DNA of 17,715 nucleotides, from assembly GCA_005884745.1 (NCBI GenBank), contig VAZU01000023.1, forward strand, positions 1 to 17,715, given 5' to 3'. Shown in pieces: positions 1 through 7,638 of the stretch. Below the pieces are notes generated by a model. That model did not search any database and was not told the origin of the DNA. It worked only from the letters and a program-made list of their open reading frames with translations. Made by a program: the position numbers and the translations under genes. The stretch comes from Alphaproteobacteria bacterium. Its GTDB lineage: Bacteria; Pseudomonadota; Alphaproteobacteria; Rhizobiales; Xanthobacteraceae. How positions within the stretch are numbered: position 1 is the stretch's first letter; each line of letters opens with the position of its first letter.

Positions 1-1
1 C

Positions 2-1078
2 GCGTGGATGCTCGATCACGTCGAGGGCGCGCGCAGAGCGGCGCAAGACGGCAAGCTCGCGTTCGGCACGGTCGATAGCTTTCTGCTGTGGCGTCTGACC
101 GGCGGCCGCGTCCATGCCACCGATGCGACCAATGCGGCGCGCACGCTTCTCCTCGACATCCGCCGCGGCGAATGGGAGGCGGGTCTGGTAAAACTGTTCG
201 GCGTGCCTCTGCCGCTGCTGCCGCAAGTGCGGGATTGCGCCGCGGATTTCGGCGTCACCGAGCCCGGCCTGTTCGGCGGCCCGATCCGCATCCTGGGCAT
301 CGCCGGCGATCAGCAGGCCGCCACCATCGGCCAGACTTGCTTCGAGCCCGGCATGATGAAGTCGACCTACGGGACCGGCTGTTTCGCGCTGCTCAACACC
401 GGCACGACCGCGGTCAAGTCGCGCAGCCGCTTGTTGACTACGATCGCCTATCAGCTCGACGGGCGTCGCACCTATGCGCTCGAGGGCGCGATTTTCGTCG
501 CCGGGGCCGCCGTGCAATGGCTGCGCGACGGCCTCGGGCTGATCGCGAGCGCCGCGGAATCCGGGGAGCTCGCCGCCACATCCGATCCGGCCGAGCCGAT
601 TTATCTGGTGCCGGCGTTCGTCGGGCTCGGCGCGCCGTGGTGGGATCCCGACGCGCGCGGCGCGATGTTCGGGCTCAGCCGCAACGCCGGGCGCGCCGAA
701 TTCGCCCGCGCGGCGCTCGAGGCGGTCGGCTATCAGACCCGCGACCTGCTCGCGGCCATGCGCGCCGATTGGCCCGGCACCGGCGGCACGGTGCTGCGGG
801 TCGACGGCGGCATGATCGCCAGCGAATATCTACTGCAGTTCCTCGCCGACGTCTTGGCCGCGCCGGTGGACCGGCCGGCGATCGCGGAGACGACCGCGCT
901 CGGCGCCGCGTATCTCGCCGGGCGCCGCGCCGGCATCTACCCGGATCTTGCCGCCTTCGCGGCGACCTGGAAGCTCGACCGCCGGTTCGAGCCGGCGATG
1001 GATGCGGCAACGCGCGAACGCAAATGCGCCGGCTGGCGCGACGCCGTGCAGCGCACGTTGACGCGGCGTCCGTCCTGA
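2..1078 (+). CDS. glpK: Glycerol kinase, 5' end cut off by window start
   Basis: C-terminal ~358 residues of an FGGY-family carbohydrate kinase that phosphorylates glycerol to sn-glycerol 3-phosphate with ATP in the cytoplasm. The open frame runs through the first bases of the window (an in-frame Ala-Trp precedes the first ATG at 8), so the start lies outside; glycerol kinases are ~500 aa, hence ~140 residues are missing. Visible family marks: FGTVDSFLLWRLTGG, the GDQQAA motif, STYGTGCF around the ATP-binding fold, ALEGAIFVAGAAVQWLRDGL, VPAFVGLGAPWWDPDARG, and the C-terminal TTALGAAYLAG. These separate it from xylulo- and gluconokinases. It ends at TGA 23 bp before potG on the same strand, so co-transcription with the transporter is possible, though a glycerol kinase is not a usual partner of a polyamine importer. 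The catalytic domain shown looks intact. Confidence 0.93.
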   Translation, partial: AWMLDHVEGARRAAQDGKLAFGTVDSFLLWRLTGGRVHATDATNAARTLLLDIRRGEWEAGLVKLFGVPLPLLPQVRDCAADFGVTEPGLFGGPIRILGIAGDQQAATIGQTCFEPGMMKSTYGTGCFALLNTGTTAVKSRSRLLTTIAYQLDGRRTYALEGAIFVAGAAVQWLRDGLGLIASAAESGELAATSDPAEPIYLVPAFVGLGAPWWDPDARGAMFGLSRNAGRAEFARAALEAVGYQTRDLLAAMRADWPGTGGTVLRVDGGMIASEYLLQFLADVLAAPVDRPAIAETTALGAAYLAGRRAGIYPDLAAFAATWKLDRRFEPAMDAATRERKCAGWRDAVQRTLTRRPS

Positions 1079-1101
1079 GCCGCCGTTCGGGATTGGGGCG
1101 C

Positions 1102-2265
1102 ATGGTGGAGCGGGCGCAACCGATCAAGCCGAGGCTCGGGCCCAAACGCGATTTCGCGCCGTGGGCGGATCCTGCTGCCTCGCCGCTGGTGCGATTCGAG
1201 CGGGTCGCCAAGCGGTTCGGTGCAATCAGCGCCGTCGGCCGGCTCTCGCTCGATATCTTCGCCGGGGAGTTTTTCGCGCTGCTGGGGCCTTCGGGCTGCG
1301 GCAAGACGACCTTGCTGCGCCTTCTCGCCGGCTTCGAAACGCCGGATGAAGGCCGGATCCTGCTCGAAGGCGCGGATCTCGCCGGCATGCCGCCCTATCG
1401 GCGGCCGACCAACATGATGTTCCAGAGCTACGCGCTGTTCCCGCATCTCAGTGTCGAGCGCAACATCGCCTTCGGCCTCGAGCAGGAGAGAATGCCGAAA
1501 CCCCAGATCGCGGCTCGCGTCGAAGAAATGCTGGCGCTGGTCAAGCTCGAAGGCTTTGCCCGACGCAAGCCCGATCGGCTTTCCGGCGGCGAGCGCCAGC
1601 GCGTCGCGCTCGCGCGCGCGCTCGCCAAACGCCCCAAGGCGCTGCTGCTCGACGAACCGATGGCGGCGCTCGACAAAAAACTGCGCGCCGAGACGCAGTT
1701 CGAGCTCATCGAGCTGCAGGCAAAGCTCGGCACCACCTTCGTGATCGTCACCCACGACCAGGAGGAGGCGATGATTTTGGCCGATCGCATGGCGGTGATG
1801 GAGCGCGGGCGCATCGTGCAGGTGGGGACGCCGGCCGAAATCTACGAGCAGCCGAGCTCTCGTTACGTCGCCGATTTCGTCGGCGACGTGAACTTGTTGG
1901 AGGGACGGCTGACCGCAACAGGCGCGAGCGAATCTTTGGTCCACGGCAACGGCGGCGTTCAACTGCGCATCGCGCAGCCGGTCGATGCCGCGCCGGGCGC
2001 GTTGGTCTGGGTGGCCCTGCGCCCCGAGAAGGTGCGCATCGGCCTCGAGCGGCCGACCGAAGCGCGCGAGAATGCGCTCGCCGGAACCGTGGTGGACGTC
2101 GGCTATCTCGGCAATCTGTCGGTCTACAAGGTGCGGCTCGATGACGGAGCGCTGATGACGGCGACGCTGAGCAATCGGACCCGGCTCGTCGAGCGCACGA
2201 TCGGCTGGAACGATCGGGTGTGGCTCTCCTGGCCGCCCGAAGCCGCGATCGTGCTGACGCGCTAA
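1102..2265 (+). CDS. potG: Polyamine (putrescine-type) ABC transporter ATP-binding protein
   Basis: 387-aa ATPase subunit that would power a PotH/PotI permease pair at the inner face of the cytoplasmic membrane. Walker A GPSGCGKTT at about residues 62-70, Q-loop Gln108 in MMFQSYALFPH, signature LSGGERQ at 160-166, Walker B LLLDEP at 181-186 and the H-loop His218 in VTHDQEEAM. A C-terminal ~130 residues form the TOBE-type domain typical of the PotA/PotG/CysA group. The stretch PPYRRPTNMMFQSYALFPH resembles E. coli PotG more than sugar-transport ATPases. I chose ATG 1102, preceded by GGGG at 1095-1098 with short spacing; the ~30 residues before the domain fit PotG-type N-termini. Substrate assignment (putrescine/spermidine) comes from family resemblance only, since the binding protein is not in the window. 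Confidence 0.9.
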   Translation: MVERAQPIKPRLGPKRDFAPWADPAASPLVRFERVAKRFGAISAVGRLSLDIFAGEFFALLGPSGCGKTTLLRLLAGFETPDEGRILLEGADLAGMPPYRRPTNMMFQSYALFPHLSVERNIAFGLEQERMPKPQIAARVEEMLALVKLEGFARRKPDRLSGGERQRVALARALAKRPKALLLDEPMAALDKKLRAETQFELIELQAKLGTTFVIVTHDQEEAMILADRMAVMERGRIVQVGTPAEIYEQPSSRYVADFVGDVNLLEGRLTATGASESLVHGNGGVQLRIAQPVDAAPGALVWVALRPEKVRIGLERPTEARENALAGTVVDVGYLGNLSVYKVRLDDGALMTATLSNRTRLVERTIGWNDRVWLSWPPEAAIVLTR

Positions 2266-2283
2266 GGTGCTTTCCATCCAGCA

Positions 2284-2440
2284 CGTAGGGTGGGCACGGC
2301 GCATCGCGATCAAAAGCATGCAGCAAGCGCGAACTTGCGCGCGATGCGCCTTGCCCACCGACTGGACTCGGTGGGCAAAATCGTTGGCGGGCCTTGCGGC
2401 GAGTCTTCCCGCCGGCGTGCTCGATTTTGCCCACCCTAAG
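2284..2440. repeat. Nested palindromic repeat element (GGTGGGC/GCCCACC type)
   Basis: About 155 bp lying between potG and potH. The outer ends form a perfect 11-bp inverted repeat, TAGGGTGGGCA at 2286-2296 and TGCCCACCCTA at 2428-2438. Inside, GGTGGGCA-C-GGCGCATCGCG (2289-2308) is matched by its complement at 2340-2359 with one mismatch, and TTGCCCACCGA (2351-2361) pairs perfectly with TCGGTGGGCAA (2368-2378) around a 6-nt loop. The arms can therefore fold in alternative ways. GC-rich palindromes with this core recall dispersed intergenic repeats of Bradyrhizobium-like genomes; that is recollection, not a search result. No transposase is encoded, so mobility, if any, would be non-autonomous. 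Target-site duplications are not obvious. Confidence 0.8.
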
Positions 2441-3170
2441 GCGCTTCCTTGCCGGGCTCTCGTTCGACAATTACGCGGCTCTCGGCTCCGATCGGCTGTA
2501 TCTGGCGGCATATTTGAAGAGCCTCGAGGTCGCGGCGTTCTCCACCTTGATGCTGCTCGCGCTCGGCTATCCGTTTGCCTACGCGATGGCGCGCGCGCCG
2601 CGCCGGCTGCAGGCCATGCTGGTCATGCTGGTGGTGCTGCCGTTCTGGACCTCGTTCCTCATTCGCGTCTACGCCTGGATCAACATCCTGCAGCGCGATG
2701 GGCTCTTCAACCAGATGCTGCTGGCGCTCGGCATCGTCGAGGAGCCGGTCGGCTGGCTCTCGACCAACACCGCGGTCTACATCGGCATCGTCTATTCGTA
2801 CTTTCCGTTCATGGTGCTGCCGCTCTATGCGGCCCTGGAAAAGATCGAAGTTTCGCTCCACGAGGCCGCCGCCGATCTCGGCGCGCCGCCCTGGAAGGCG
2901 TTCTGGCGCATCACGGTTCCGCTGTCGCGGCCCGGCATCGTTGCCGGATCGCTGCTCTGCTTCATTCCGATCGTCGGCGAATTCGTCATTCCGGACCTGC
3001 TCGGCGGCTCCGCGACGCTGATGATCGGACAGACGCTGTGGACCGAGTTCTTCGCCAATCGCGACTGGCCGATCGCCTCCGCGGTCGCCGTGGTGCTGCT
3101 GTGCCTGCTGATCGTGCCGATTCTCATCTATCAGCACCGGCAGGCGCGCGAGATCGAGCAAGGCGGCTGA
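2394..3170 (+). CDS. potH: PotH-type ABC permease lacking its N-terminal membrane segment; possibly a broken gene
   Basis: Membrane permease subunit of the putrescine-type importer. From LSFDNYAALGSDRLYLAAY onward it follows E. coli PotH closely: WTSFLIRVYAW, the EAA loop EAAADLGAPPWKAFWRITVPL that docks on the ATPase, and FIPIVGEFVIPDLLGG. PotH is about 317 aa; here at most 258 codons are open, and roughly 80 N-terminal residues, including TM1, are absent. They are not found in another frame, because only ~18 bp separate the potG stop from the palindromic element, whose right end (2438) abuts the conserved coding part. The longest reading starts at TTG 2394 inside the element with no Shine-Dalgarno sequence; the first in-frame ATG lies far inside the domain at about 2550. 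The five-segment core is intact, so a shortened functional subunit cannot be excluded. The stop is 4 bp before potI. Confidence 0.8.
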   Translation: MRRVFPPACSILPTLRRFLAGLSFDNYAALGSDRLYLAAYLKSLEVAAFSTLMLLALGYPFAYAMARAPRRLQAMLVMLVVLPFWTSFLIRVYAWINILQRDGLFNQMLLALGIVEEPVGWLSTNTAVYIGIVYSYFPFMVLPLYAALEKIEVSLHEAAADLGAPPWKAFWRITVPLSRPGIVAGSLLCFIPIVGEFVIPDLLGGSATLMIGQTLWTEFFANRDWPIASAVAVVLLCLLIVPILIYQHRQAREIEQGG

Positions 3171-3174
3171 CGCC

Positions 3175-3993
3175 ATGCGCAAGGGGCTCTCGAGCTTCAA
3201 CCTGGTGAGCGCGGCGCTCGGCCTCGCCTTTCTCTATCTGCCGATCGCGATCCTGGTGATCTATTCGTTCAACGCTTCGCGGCTGGTGACCGTGTGGGGC
3301 GGCTGGTCGCTCGCATGGTATCGCGAGCTTCTCGCCGACGGCGCGATGCTGGAATCGGCCTGGGTATCGGTGCGCGTGGCGCTGGTTTCGGCTACGGCGG
3401 CCACGATCCTGGGCACGCTCGCGGCGGTGGCGCTCGCGCGCGGCGGGCGGTTCCGCGGCCGGCTGCTGTTCACCGGGCTGCTCTACGCGCCGCTGGTGAT
3501 GCCGGAGGTGATCACCGGGCTCGCCTTGCTGCTGCTGTTCGTCGCGATCGGGCTCGATCGCGGTTTTTGGACCATCACCATCGCGCATACCAGCGTGACG
3601 CTGTGCTTCGTCGCGGTCGTCGTGGAATCGCGCCTGCTGACGTTCGATCGCAGCCTCGAGGAGGCCGCGATGGACCTCGGCGCCCCGCCGTTGCGCAGCT
3701 TCCTGCTGGTGATTCTGCCGCTGATCTGGCCGGCGATCGCCGCGGGCTTCCTGCTCGCCTTCACGCTCTCGCTCGACGATCTCGTCATCGCCAGCTTCAC
3801 GACCGGCCCCGGCGCTACGACGCTGCCGATCCGGATCTATTCGGAAGTGCGCCTGGGGGTGAAGCCGGAGATCAACGCGATCTGCACGCTCATGATCGTG
3901 CTGGTCGCGCTCGGCGTCATCGCCGCCGCAGTGCTCAACCGAGGCCGCGCGTCGCGGCGCGCCGAGGCCGTGGATCTCACCGCGAAATTATGA
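3175..3993 (+). CDS. potI: PotI-type polyamine ABC transporter permease
   Basis: 272-aa inner-membrane permease, close to the usual PotC/PotI length (~265-281 aa) and complete. TM1 is near residues 12-28 (LGLAFLYLPIAILVIYSFN), followed by four or five further hydrophobic segments. The cytoplasmic coupling (EAA) loop reads EEAAMDLGAPPLRSFLLVILP around residues 160-180, and LSLDDLVIASFTTGPGATTLPI is the characteristic segment after it. It begins 4 bp after potH, in the usual potG-potH-potI order, so these three form one transcription unit. The stop codon is only 3 bp from the end of the convergent AsmA gene, leaving no room for an intergenic terminator. Confidence 0.9.
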   Translation: MRKGLSSFNLVSAALGLAFLYLPIAILVIYSFNASRLVTVWGGWSLAWYRELLADGAMLESAWVSVRVALVSATAATILGTLAAVALARGGRFRGRLLFTGLLYAPLVMPEVITGLALLLLFVAIGLDRGFWTITIAHTSVTLCFVAVVVESRLLTFDRSLEEAAMDLGAPPLRSFLLVILPLIWPAIAAGFLLAFTLSLDDLVIASFTTGPGATTLPIRIYSEVRLGVKPEINAICTLMIVLVALGVIAAAVLNRGRASRRAEAVDLTAKL

Positions 3994-3996
3994 CGG

Positions 3997-6057
3997 TCAG
4001 TGGCTCGCCGCGTCGTCGGGCCGGGCGCCGTCCGCCGGAGCGGAAGCGGCGTCTTGCCCAAGTGCCGGAGCTGCGGCGGCAGCAGGTTGCGCCGGTGCGT
4101 CCGGTCCGAGCGGCGAAGCCGCGGCAGGCTGCGCTGCAGCGGGGTGCACCGCCGCGGGCTTCGGCCCAGGTCGCGTCACCCGCTCGATCACCGAGCGCAC
4201 CGCATCGCGGGTTTTGGGATCGCGCACCGCATCGAGCAGCGGCGCCGCGGCGCCGGAGCGGCGGATCAGGATCTCGGCATCGGGCAACAGCAGCGGATCC
4301 TCCCACGGCCCCTGGATCACGAACGGCAGCTCGAAGGTGGGCGGGCTGTCGGCCACGGCGGCAACCAGGCTGGCGGTACCCTTGAGATCGAGGTCTCGCG
4401 CCGGGATCGAAGCCGAGCCCGCGAGCGCGAGGCGCACCGCCGCGCTCTCCAGCCTCACGTCCTCGACGTTTGCGGTCCCCTCGGCAAGTCTGAGGCTCAC
4501 GGTCAATTTGTCGAACGGCGTGCGCCCGCTGCGGAACTCGCCGCCTCCCGAGAGCGGACGGCGCTCCAGCCGCTTGAGCAGCTGCTCGACATTGAGGCCG
4601 GTGAGCGAGCCGTTTTCGGCCACCAAACTCGCGGTGCCGCTCAAGGTCTGGGTCAGTGCAAGCACGCTCTCGCCCGCGGCTTCGACGGCGAACACCAGGG
4701 TGCCTTTGCCGTCGACACGACGAATGCCGAACAGGTCGCGCAGGCAGCTCTCCAGATCGACGTTGGCGAACTGCAGCTGCGATTTGATCTCGGCGCCGGA
4801 TTGCGCCGTCGCCAGCGTCAAGGAGCCTTTGAGCACCCCGCCGAACGCCTGGGCTTCGCCGATCGCCAGCGTCAAGCGTCCATCGCGCAGATTGGCACCG
4901 ATCGCGGTGCGGCCGAGCTTCGCATTTCCCAGATTGATGCGCGCGGCCGAAAGCCTCAGGTCGACGTCCAAATCCATCAGCCCGTCGAGCACGATCGGCA
5001 CCCGGCTCCAGTCGTGCCCGCTCGCGCGCAGCCCGTGCGCGGTCGAAATGTAGGGGGTGAGATCGAGCTCGTCGGCCGCGAGCGTGCCCTGCACCATCGG
5101 CCGGCCATCGGCCGCGAACGCGAGCACGCCGTCCGCCGTGTTGCCGTCGAGCTCGATGTTGACCCCGGACAGCGCCACGGTGCCGGCGACCAGCGTGGTG
5201 TGGGCCTTGAGCGCGAAGCGACCGAACCCGCCGCCCGGGAGCGGCTTCTGACCGGCCCACACCAGCGCGTTGCGCAGCGATTGCGTATCGGCGGCGAGCG
5301 TGCCTTCCATTTTGAGTGTCGGCCGCCGGCCGATGTGGCCGTCGAAGCCGACCCGGAACGGCTGGCCGCTCAGTCGCACCTTGAGCCCGGCGCGCTCGCC
5401 GTCGAGTGCGGCGGAGAGATCGTTGAGGTTCAGACTCAGGTCGATCGGCTCGTCACGCCATACGAACCGGCCGGTCGCGACGAAGCTCTTGGCGATCGCC
5501 GGCCAGGCGAGCGACATCTCGACGTTGGAGAGGCGCTCCAAAAGCCCCCGCGCGTCGTCGCGAATTTCGATCGTGCCGTCGGCGATGCGGATTTCCGAGA
5601 ACGACATCAGCGCGTCGGCCGGACTTGCCGTCGGCTTGAGCGCGCGGGTCAGTGCCTCGGCGACGCCGGACCAGTTCGAGCCTGCTTCCGGCGCGAAGCG
5701 GAGCGAGATTTTCGGCCGCAGCAGCCAGAGGTCGGCGGCCTCGATGCGGCCGAACAGCAGCGGCAGCAGCCGCAGCCGGGCGGTCACGCGCTCGGCGGCA
5801 AGCGCCCGCCCGCCGCTGCCGTCATCGCCCAGGCTGACGTCGGCGAAGCTCACCGTGCCCCAGGGAAACAGGGAAACCGAGGCATCGCCGCGAATCATCG
5901 GCTCGAAGCCGGTCACCGCGCGGATCTCGGCCTTGATGGCGTTGCGCACGTCCTCGGCGGGAATGACCAGCGAAATCGCCACGAGCGCGGCAACCCCGGC
6001 CGCAACCAGTGCGGTGAGGAGGATTCCCAGGCGTTTGAAACCGCCAGCCACGAACAC
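3997..6057 (-). CDS. AsmA-family protein
   Basis: 686-aa protein of the AsmA family, inner-membrane-anchored proteins with large periplasmic domains implicated in outer-membrane assembly and inter-membrane phospholipid traffic. A single N-terminal membrane segment lies at about residues 10-32 (LGILLTALVAAGVAALVAISLVI), followed by the typical AsmA opening with VTGFEPMIRGDASVSLFPWGTVSFADVSLG, and a C-terminal AsmA domain recognisable from GSLTGLNVEQLLKRLE, FDKLTVSLRLAEGTANVEDV and a closing segment with PFVIQGPWEDPLLLPD. The last ~70 residues are an Ala/Pro-rich low-complexity tail. The start is GTG 6057; TAGG about 12 nt upstream is only a weak ribosome site. It follows scoB on the same strand after 98 bp, without a clear terminator between. 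Confidence 0.88.
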   Translation of the reverse strand: MFVAGGFKRLGILLTALVAAGVAALVAISLVIPAEDVRNAIKAEIRAVTGFEPMIRGDASVSLFPWGTVSFADVSLGDDGSGGRALAAERVTARLRLLPLLFGRIEAADLWLLRPKISLRFAPEAGSNWSGVAEALTRALKPTASPADALMSFSEIRIADGTIEIRDDARGLLERLSNVEMSLAWPAIAKSFVATGRFVWRDEPIDLSLNLNDLSAALDGERAGLKVRLSGQPFRVGFDGHIGRRPTLKMEGTLAADTQSLRNALVWAGQKPLPGGGFGRFALKAHTTLVAGTVALSGVNIELDGNTADGVLAFAADGRPMVQGTLAADELDLTPYISTAHGLRASGHDWSRVPIVLDGLMDLDVDLRLSAARINLGNAKLGRTAIGANLRDGRLTLAIGEAQAFGGVLKGSLTLATAQSGAEIKSQLQFANVDLESCLRDLFGIRRVDGKGTLVFAVEAAGESVLALTQTLSGTASLVAENGSLTGLNVEQLLKRLERRPLSGGGEFRSGRTPFDKLTVSLRLAEGTANVEDVRLESAAVRLALAGSASIPARDLDLKGTASLVAAVADSPPTFELPFVIQGPWEDPLLLPDAEILIRRSGAAAPLLDAVRDPKTRDAVRSVIERVTRPGPKPAAVHPAAAQPAAASPLGPDAPAQPAAAAAPALGQDAASAPADGARPDDAASH

Positions 6058-6143
6058 GGGTGTTCAACCTACGATGATCCGGCCGCCGCCGACGGGCCGG
6101 CAGCGCGTGGGCCACTCCTGACGCGGCTCTGTGACGCTTTCGT

Positions 6144-6155
6144 GGCCTTAAGGCC
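6144..6155. repeat. 12-bp perfect palindrome
   Basis: GGCCTTAAGGCC sits immediately beyond the scoB stop codon, in the 98-bp gap before the AsmA gene. It is too tight to form a stable hairpin and lacks a T-run, so it is not an intrinsic terminator. It could be a protein-binding dyad or chance. Confidence 0.4.
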
Positions 6156-6806
6156 TCAATTCAGCTTGGGGTCGACCCGAAAGCCCGCCTCGGTCTTGGC
6201 ACGGATCTCGTCGACCGTGATCTTCGGGGCGATTTTGATGAGCGTCATGCCGCCGCCCCGGTGCTTGTCGATGGCGAACACCCCGAGATCGGTGATCACC
6301 AGGTCGACGACCTGGGCACCCGTGAGCGGCAGTGTGCAGCGCTTCAGCAGCTTGGGTTCGTTCTTGGCGGTATGCTCCATGATCACCACCACCTTCTTGA
6401 CCCCGGCCACGAGGTCCATGGCGCCGCCCATGCCCTTGACCATCTTGCCGGGGATCATCCAGTTGGCGAGATCGCCGTTTTCCGCGACCTGCATGGCACC
6501 CAGGATGGAAAGATCGATATGGCCGCCGCGGATCATGGCGAAGCTGTCGGCAGAGGAGAAATAGCTCGTCGTCGGCAGCTCGGTGATGGTCTGCTTGCCG
6601 GCGTTGATGAGGTCCGGGTCCTCCTCGCCCTCGTAGGGGAAGGGGCCCATGCCGAGCATGCCGTTCTCGCTCTGCAGCTGCACGCTGATCCCTTCCGGTA
6701 TGTAATTGGACACCAGCGTCGGAATGCCGATACCGAGGTTGACGTAGAAACCGTCACGCAGCTCCTTGGCGGCGCGGGCGGCCATCTCTTCGCGGGACCA
6801 GGGCAT
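6156..6806 (-). CDS. scoB: 3-oxoacid CoA-transferase, subunit B
   Basis: 216-aa beta subunit of the family I CoA-transferase that moves CoA from succinyl-CoA to acetoacetate or another 3-oxoacid. The catalytic-glutamate motif SENG is followed by GMLGMGPFPYEGEEDPDLINAGKQT, the hallmark of the B subunit; NLGIGIPTLV near the N-terminus and GAMQV/GGAMDLV in the middle fit too. Length matches the family. The ATG at 6806 has a good ribosome site, AGGAG about 9 nt upstream. It begins 16 bp after the stop of scoA, so the two subunits are co-expressed. Likely roles are use of acetoacetate from poly-3-hydroxybutyrate breakdown or of ketogenic substrates; the pathway is inferred. A 3-oxoadipate CoA-transferase (PcaJ) is the main alternative, but no aromatic-degradation genes are nearby. 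Confidence 0.92.
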   Translation of the reverse strand: MPWSREEMAARAAKELRDGFYVNLGIGIPTLVSNYIPEGISVQLQSENGMLGMGPFPYEGEEDPDLINAGKQTITELPTTSYFSSADSFAMIRGGHIDLSILGAMQVAENGDLANWMIPGKMVKGMGGAMDLVAGVKKVVVIMEHTAKNEPKLLKRCTLPLTGAQVVDLVITDLGVFAIDKHRGGGMTLIKIAPKITVDEIRAKTEAGFRVDPKLN

Positions 6807-6822
6807 CGTTCTTGTCTCCTGC

Positions 6823-7524
6823 TCAGGGGCGAGGACGCGTGGTGCGCTGCTCGATGTGCTTCGAGGCGTTGAGCGCGGGCACGATTCGCTGCACGTAGAT
6901 CCCGGGCGTGATGATGTCGTCGGGCTCGATCTCGCCGGGATCGACCAGGATCTCGACTTCGGCGACCGTCACTTTTCCGGCGGTGGCCATCATCGGATTG
7001 AAGTTCCGGGCGGTCTTGCGGTAGACCAGATTGCCCTCGGTGTCGGCCTTCCAGGCATGCACGATCGAGAGGTCGGCGACGAGGCCGCGCTCCATTACGT
7101 ATTTCTCGCCGTCGAACTCGCGCACTTCCTTGCCCTCGGCGATGATGGTGCCGACGCCGGTCTTGGTGAAGAACGCCGGAATGCCGGCGCCGCCGGCTCG
7201 GATGCGCTCGGCGAGCGTGCCCTGGGGATTGAATTCGAGCTCCAGCTGCCCGGCGAGATATTGCTGCGCGAAGGTTTTGTTCTCGCCGACATAGGACGAG
7301 ATCATCTTGCGGATCTGCCGGGTCTCCAGCAACAGGCCGAGCCCGACGCCGTCGATCCCGGCGTTGTTGGAGACCACGGTGAGATGCTTCACGCCGGAAT
7401 CGCGGATGGCATGGATCAACGTCTCCGGAATGCCGCACAGCCCGAAGCCGCCGGCCATGATCACCATGCCGTCATGCAGCAAGCCGGCGAGCGCGGTGCT
7501 CGCGTCGGAATAGACCTTGTTCAT
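6823..7524 (-). CDS. scoA: 3-oxoacid CoA-transferase, subunit A
   Basis: 233-aa alpha subunit partner of scoB. Family marks run through the protein: IMAGGFGLCGIPETLI (about 20-35), LTVVSNNAG, RQIRKMISSYVGENKTF, the segment PQGTLAERIRAGGAGIPAFF and TGVGT, then YVMERGLVADLSIVHAWKAD and KTARNFNPMMATAGKVTVAEVE. ATG 7524 is preceded by AGG in a modest ribosome site. It lies upstream of scoB in one operon, and 114 bp downstream of the DUF1194 gene on the same strand. The long match to SCOT-type alpha subunits favours succinyl-CoA:acetoacetate transfer over PcaI, with the usual uncertainty for this family. Confidence 0.92.
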   Translation of the reverse strand: MNKVYSDASTALAGLLHDGMVIMAGGFGLCGIPETLIHAIRDSGVKHLTVVSNNAGIDGVGLGLLLETRQIRKMISSYVGENKTFAQQYLAGQLELEFNPQGTLAERIRAGGAGIPAFFTKTGVGTIIAEGKEVREFDGEKYVMERGLVADLSIVHAWKADTEGNLVYRKTARNFNPMMATAGKVTVAEVEILVDPGEIEPDDIITPGIYVQRIVPALNASKHIEQRTTRPRP

Positions 7525-7638
7525 CGAACCATACCTGGGCGTTTCGGGATGTCGGCGGCGAAAGCTGCGGGTGGCGTGCTGCTCGACCGAGCGGAAGCGG
7601 GGTGGCGGGGCGACGCTACCCGACCGGGCGGTTGCGGA

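Noticed and set aside
88..1101. Upstream extension of the potG frame
   Set aside because: It overlaps glpK in another frame and is Arg-rich; ABC ATPase homology starts after 1102.
937..2511. Minus-strand open frame of ~520 codons opposite potG
   Set aside because: No recognisable domain; shadow of the well-supported ATPase.
6144..6155. GGCCTTAAGGCC as a terminator for scoB
   Set aside because: No loop and no T-run; cannot form a stable terminator hairpin.
4000..6564. Long plus-strand open frame opposite the AsmA gene
   Set aside because: Antisense shadow of GC-rich codons; Arg/Gln/His-rich with no domain, while the minus strand encodes a clear AsmA protein.
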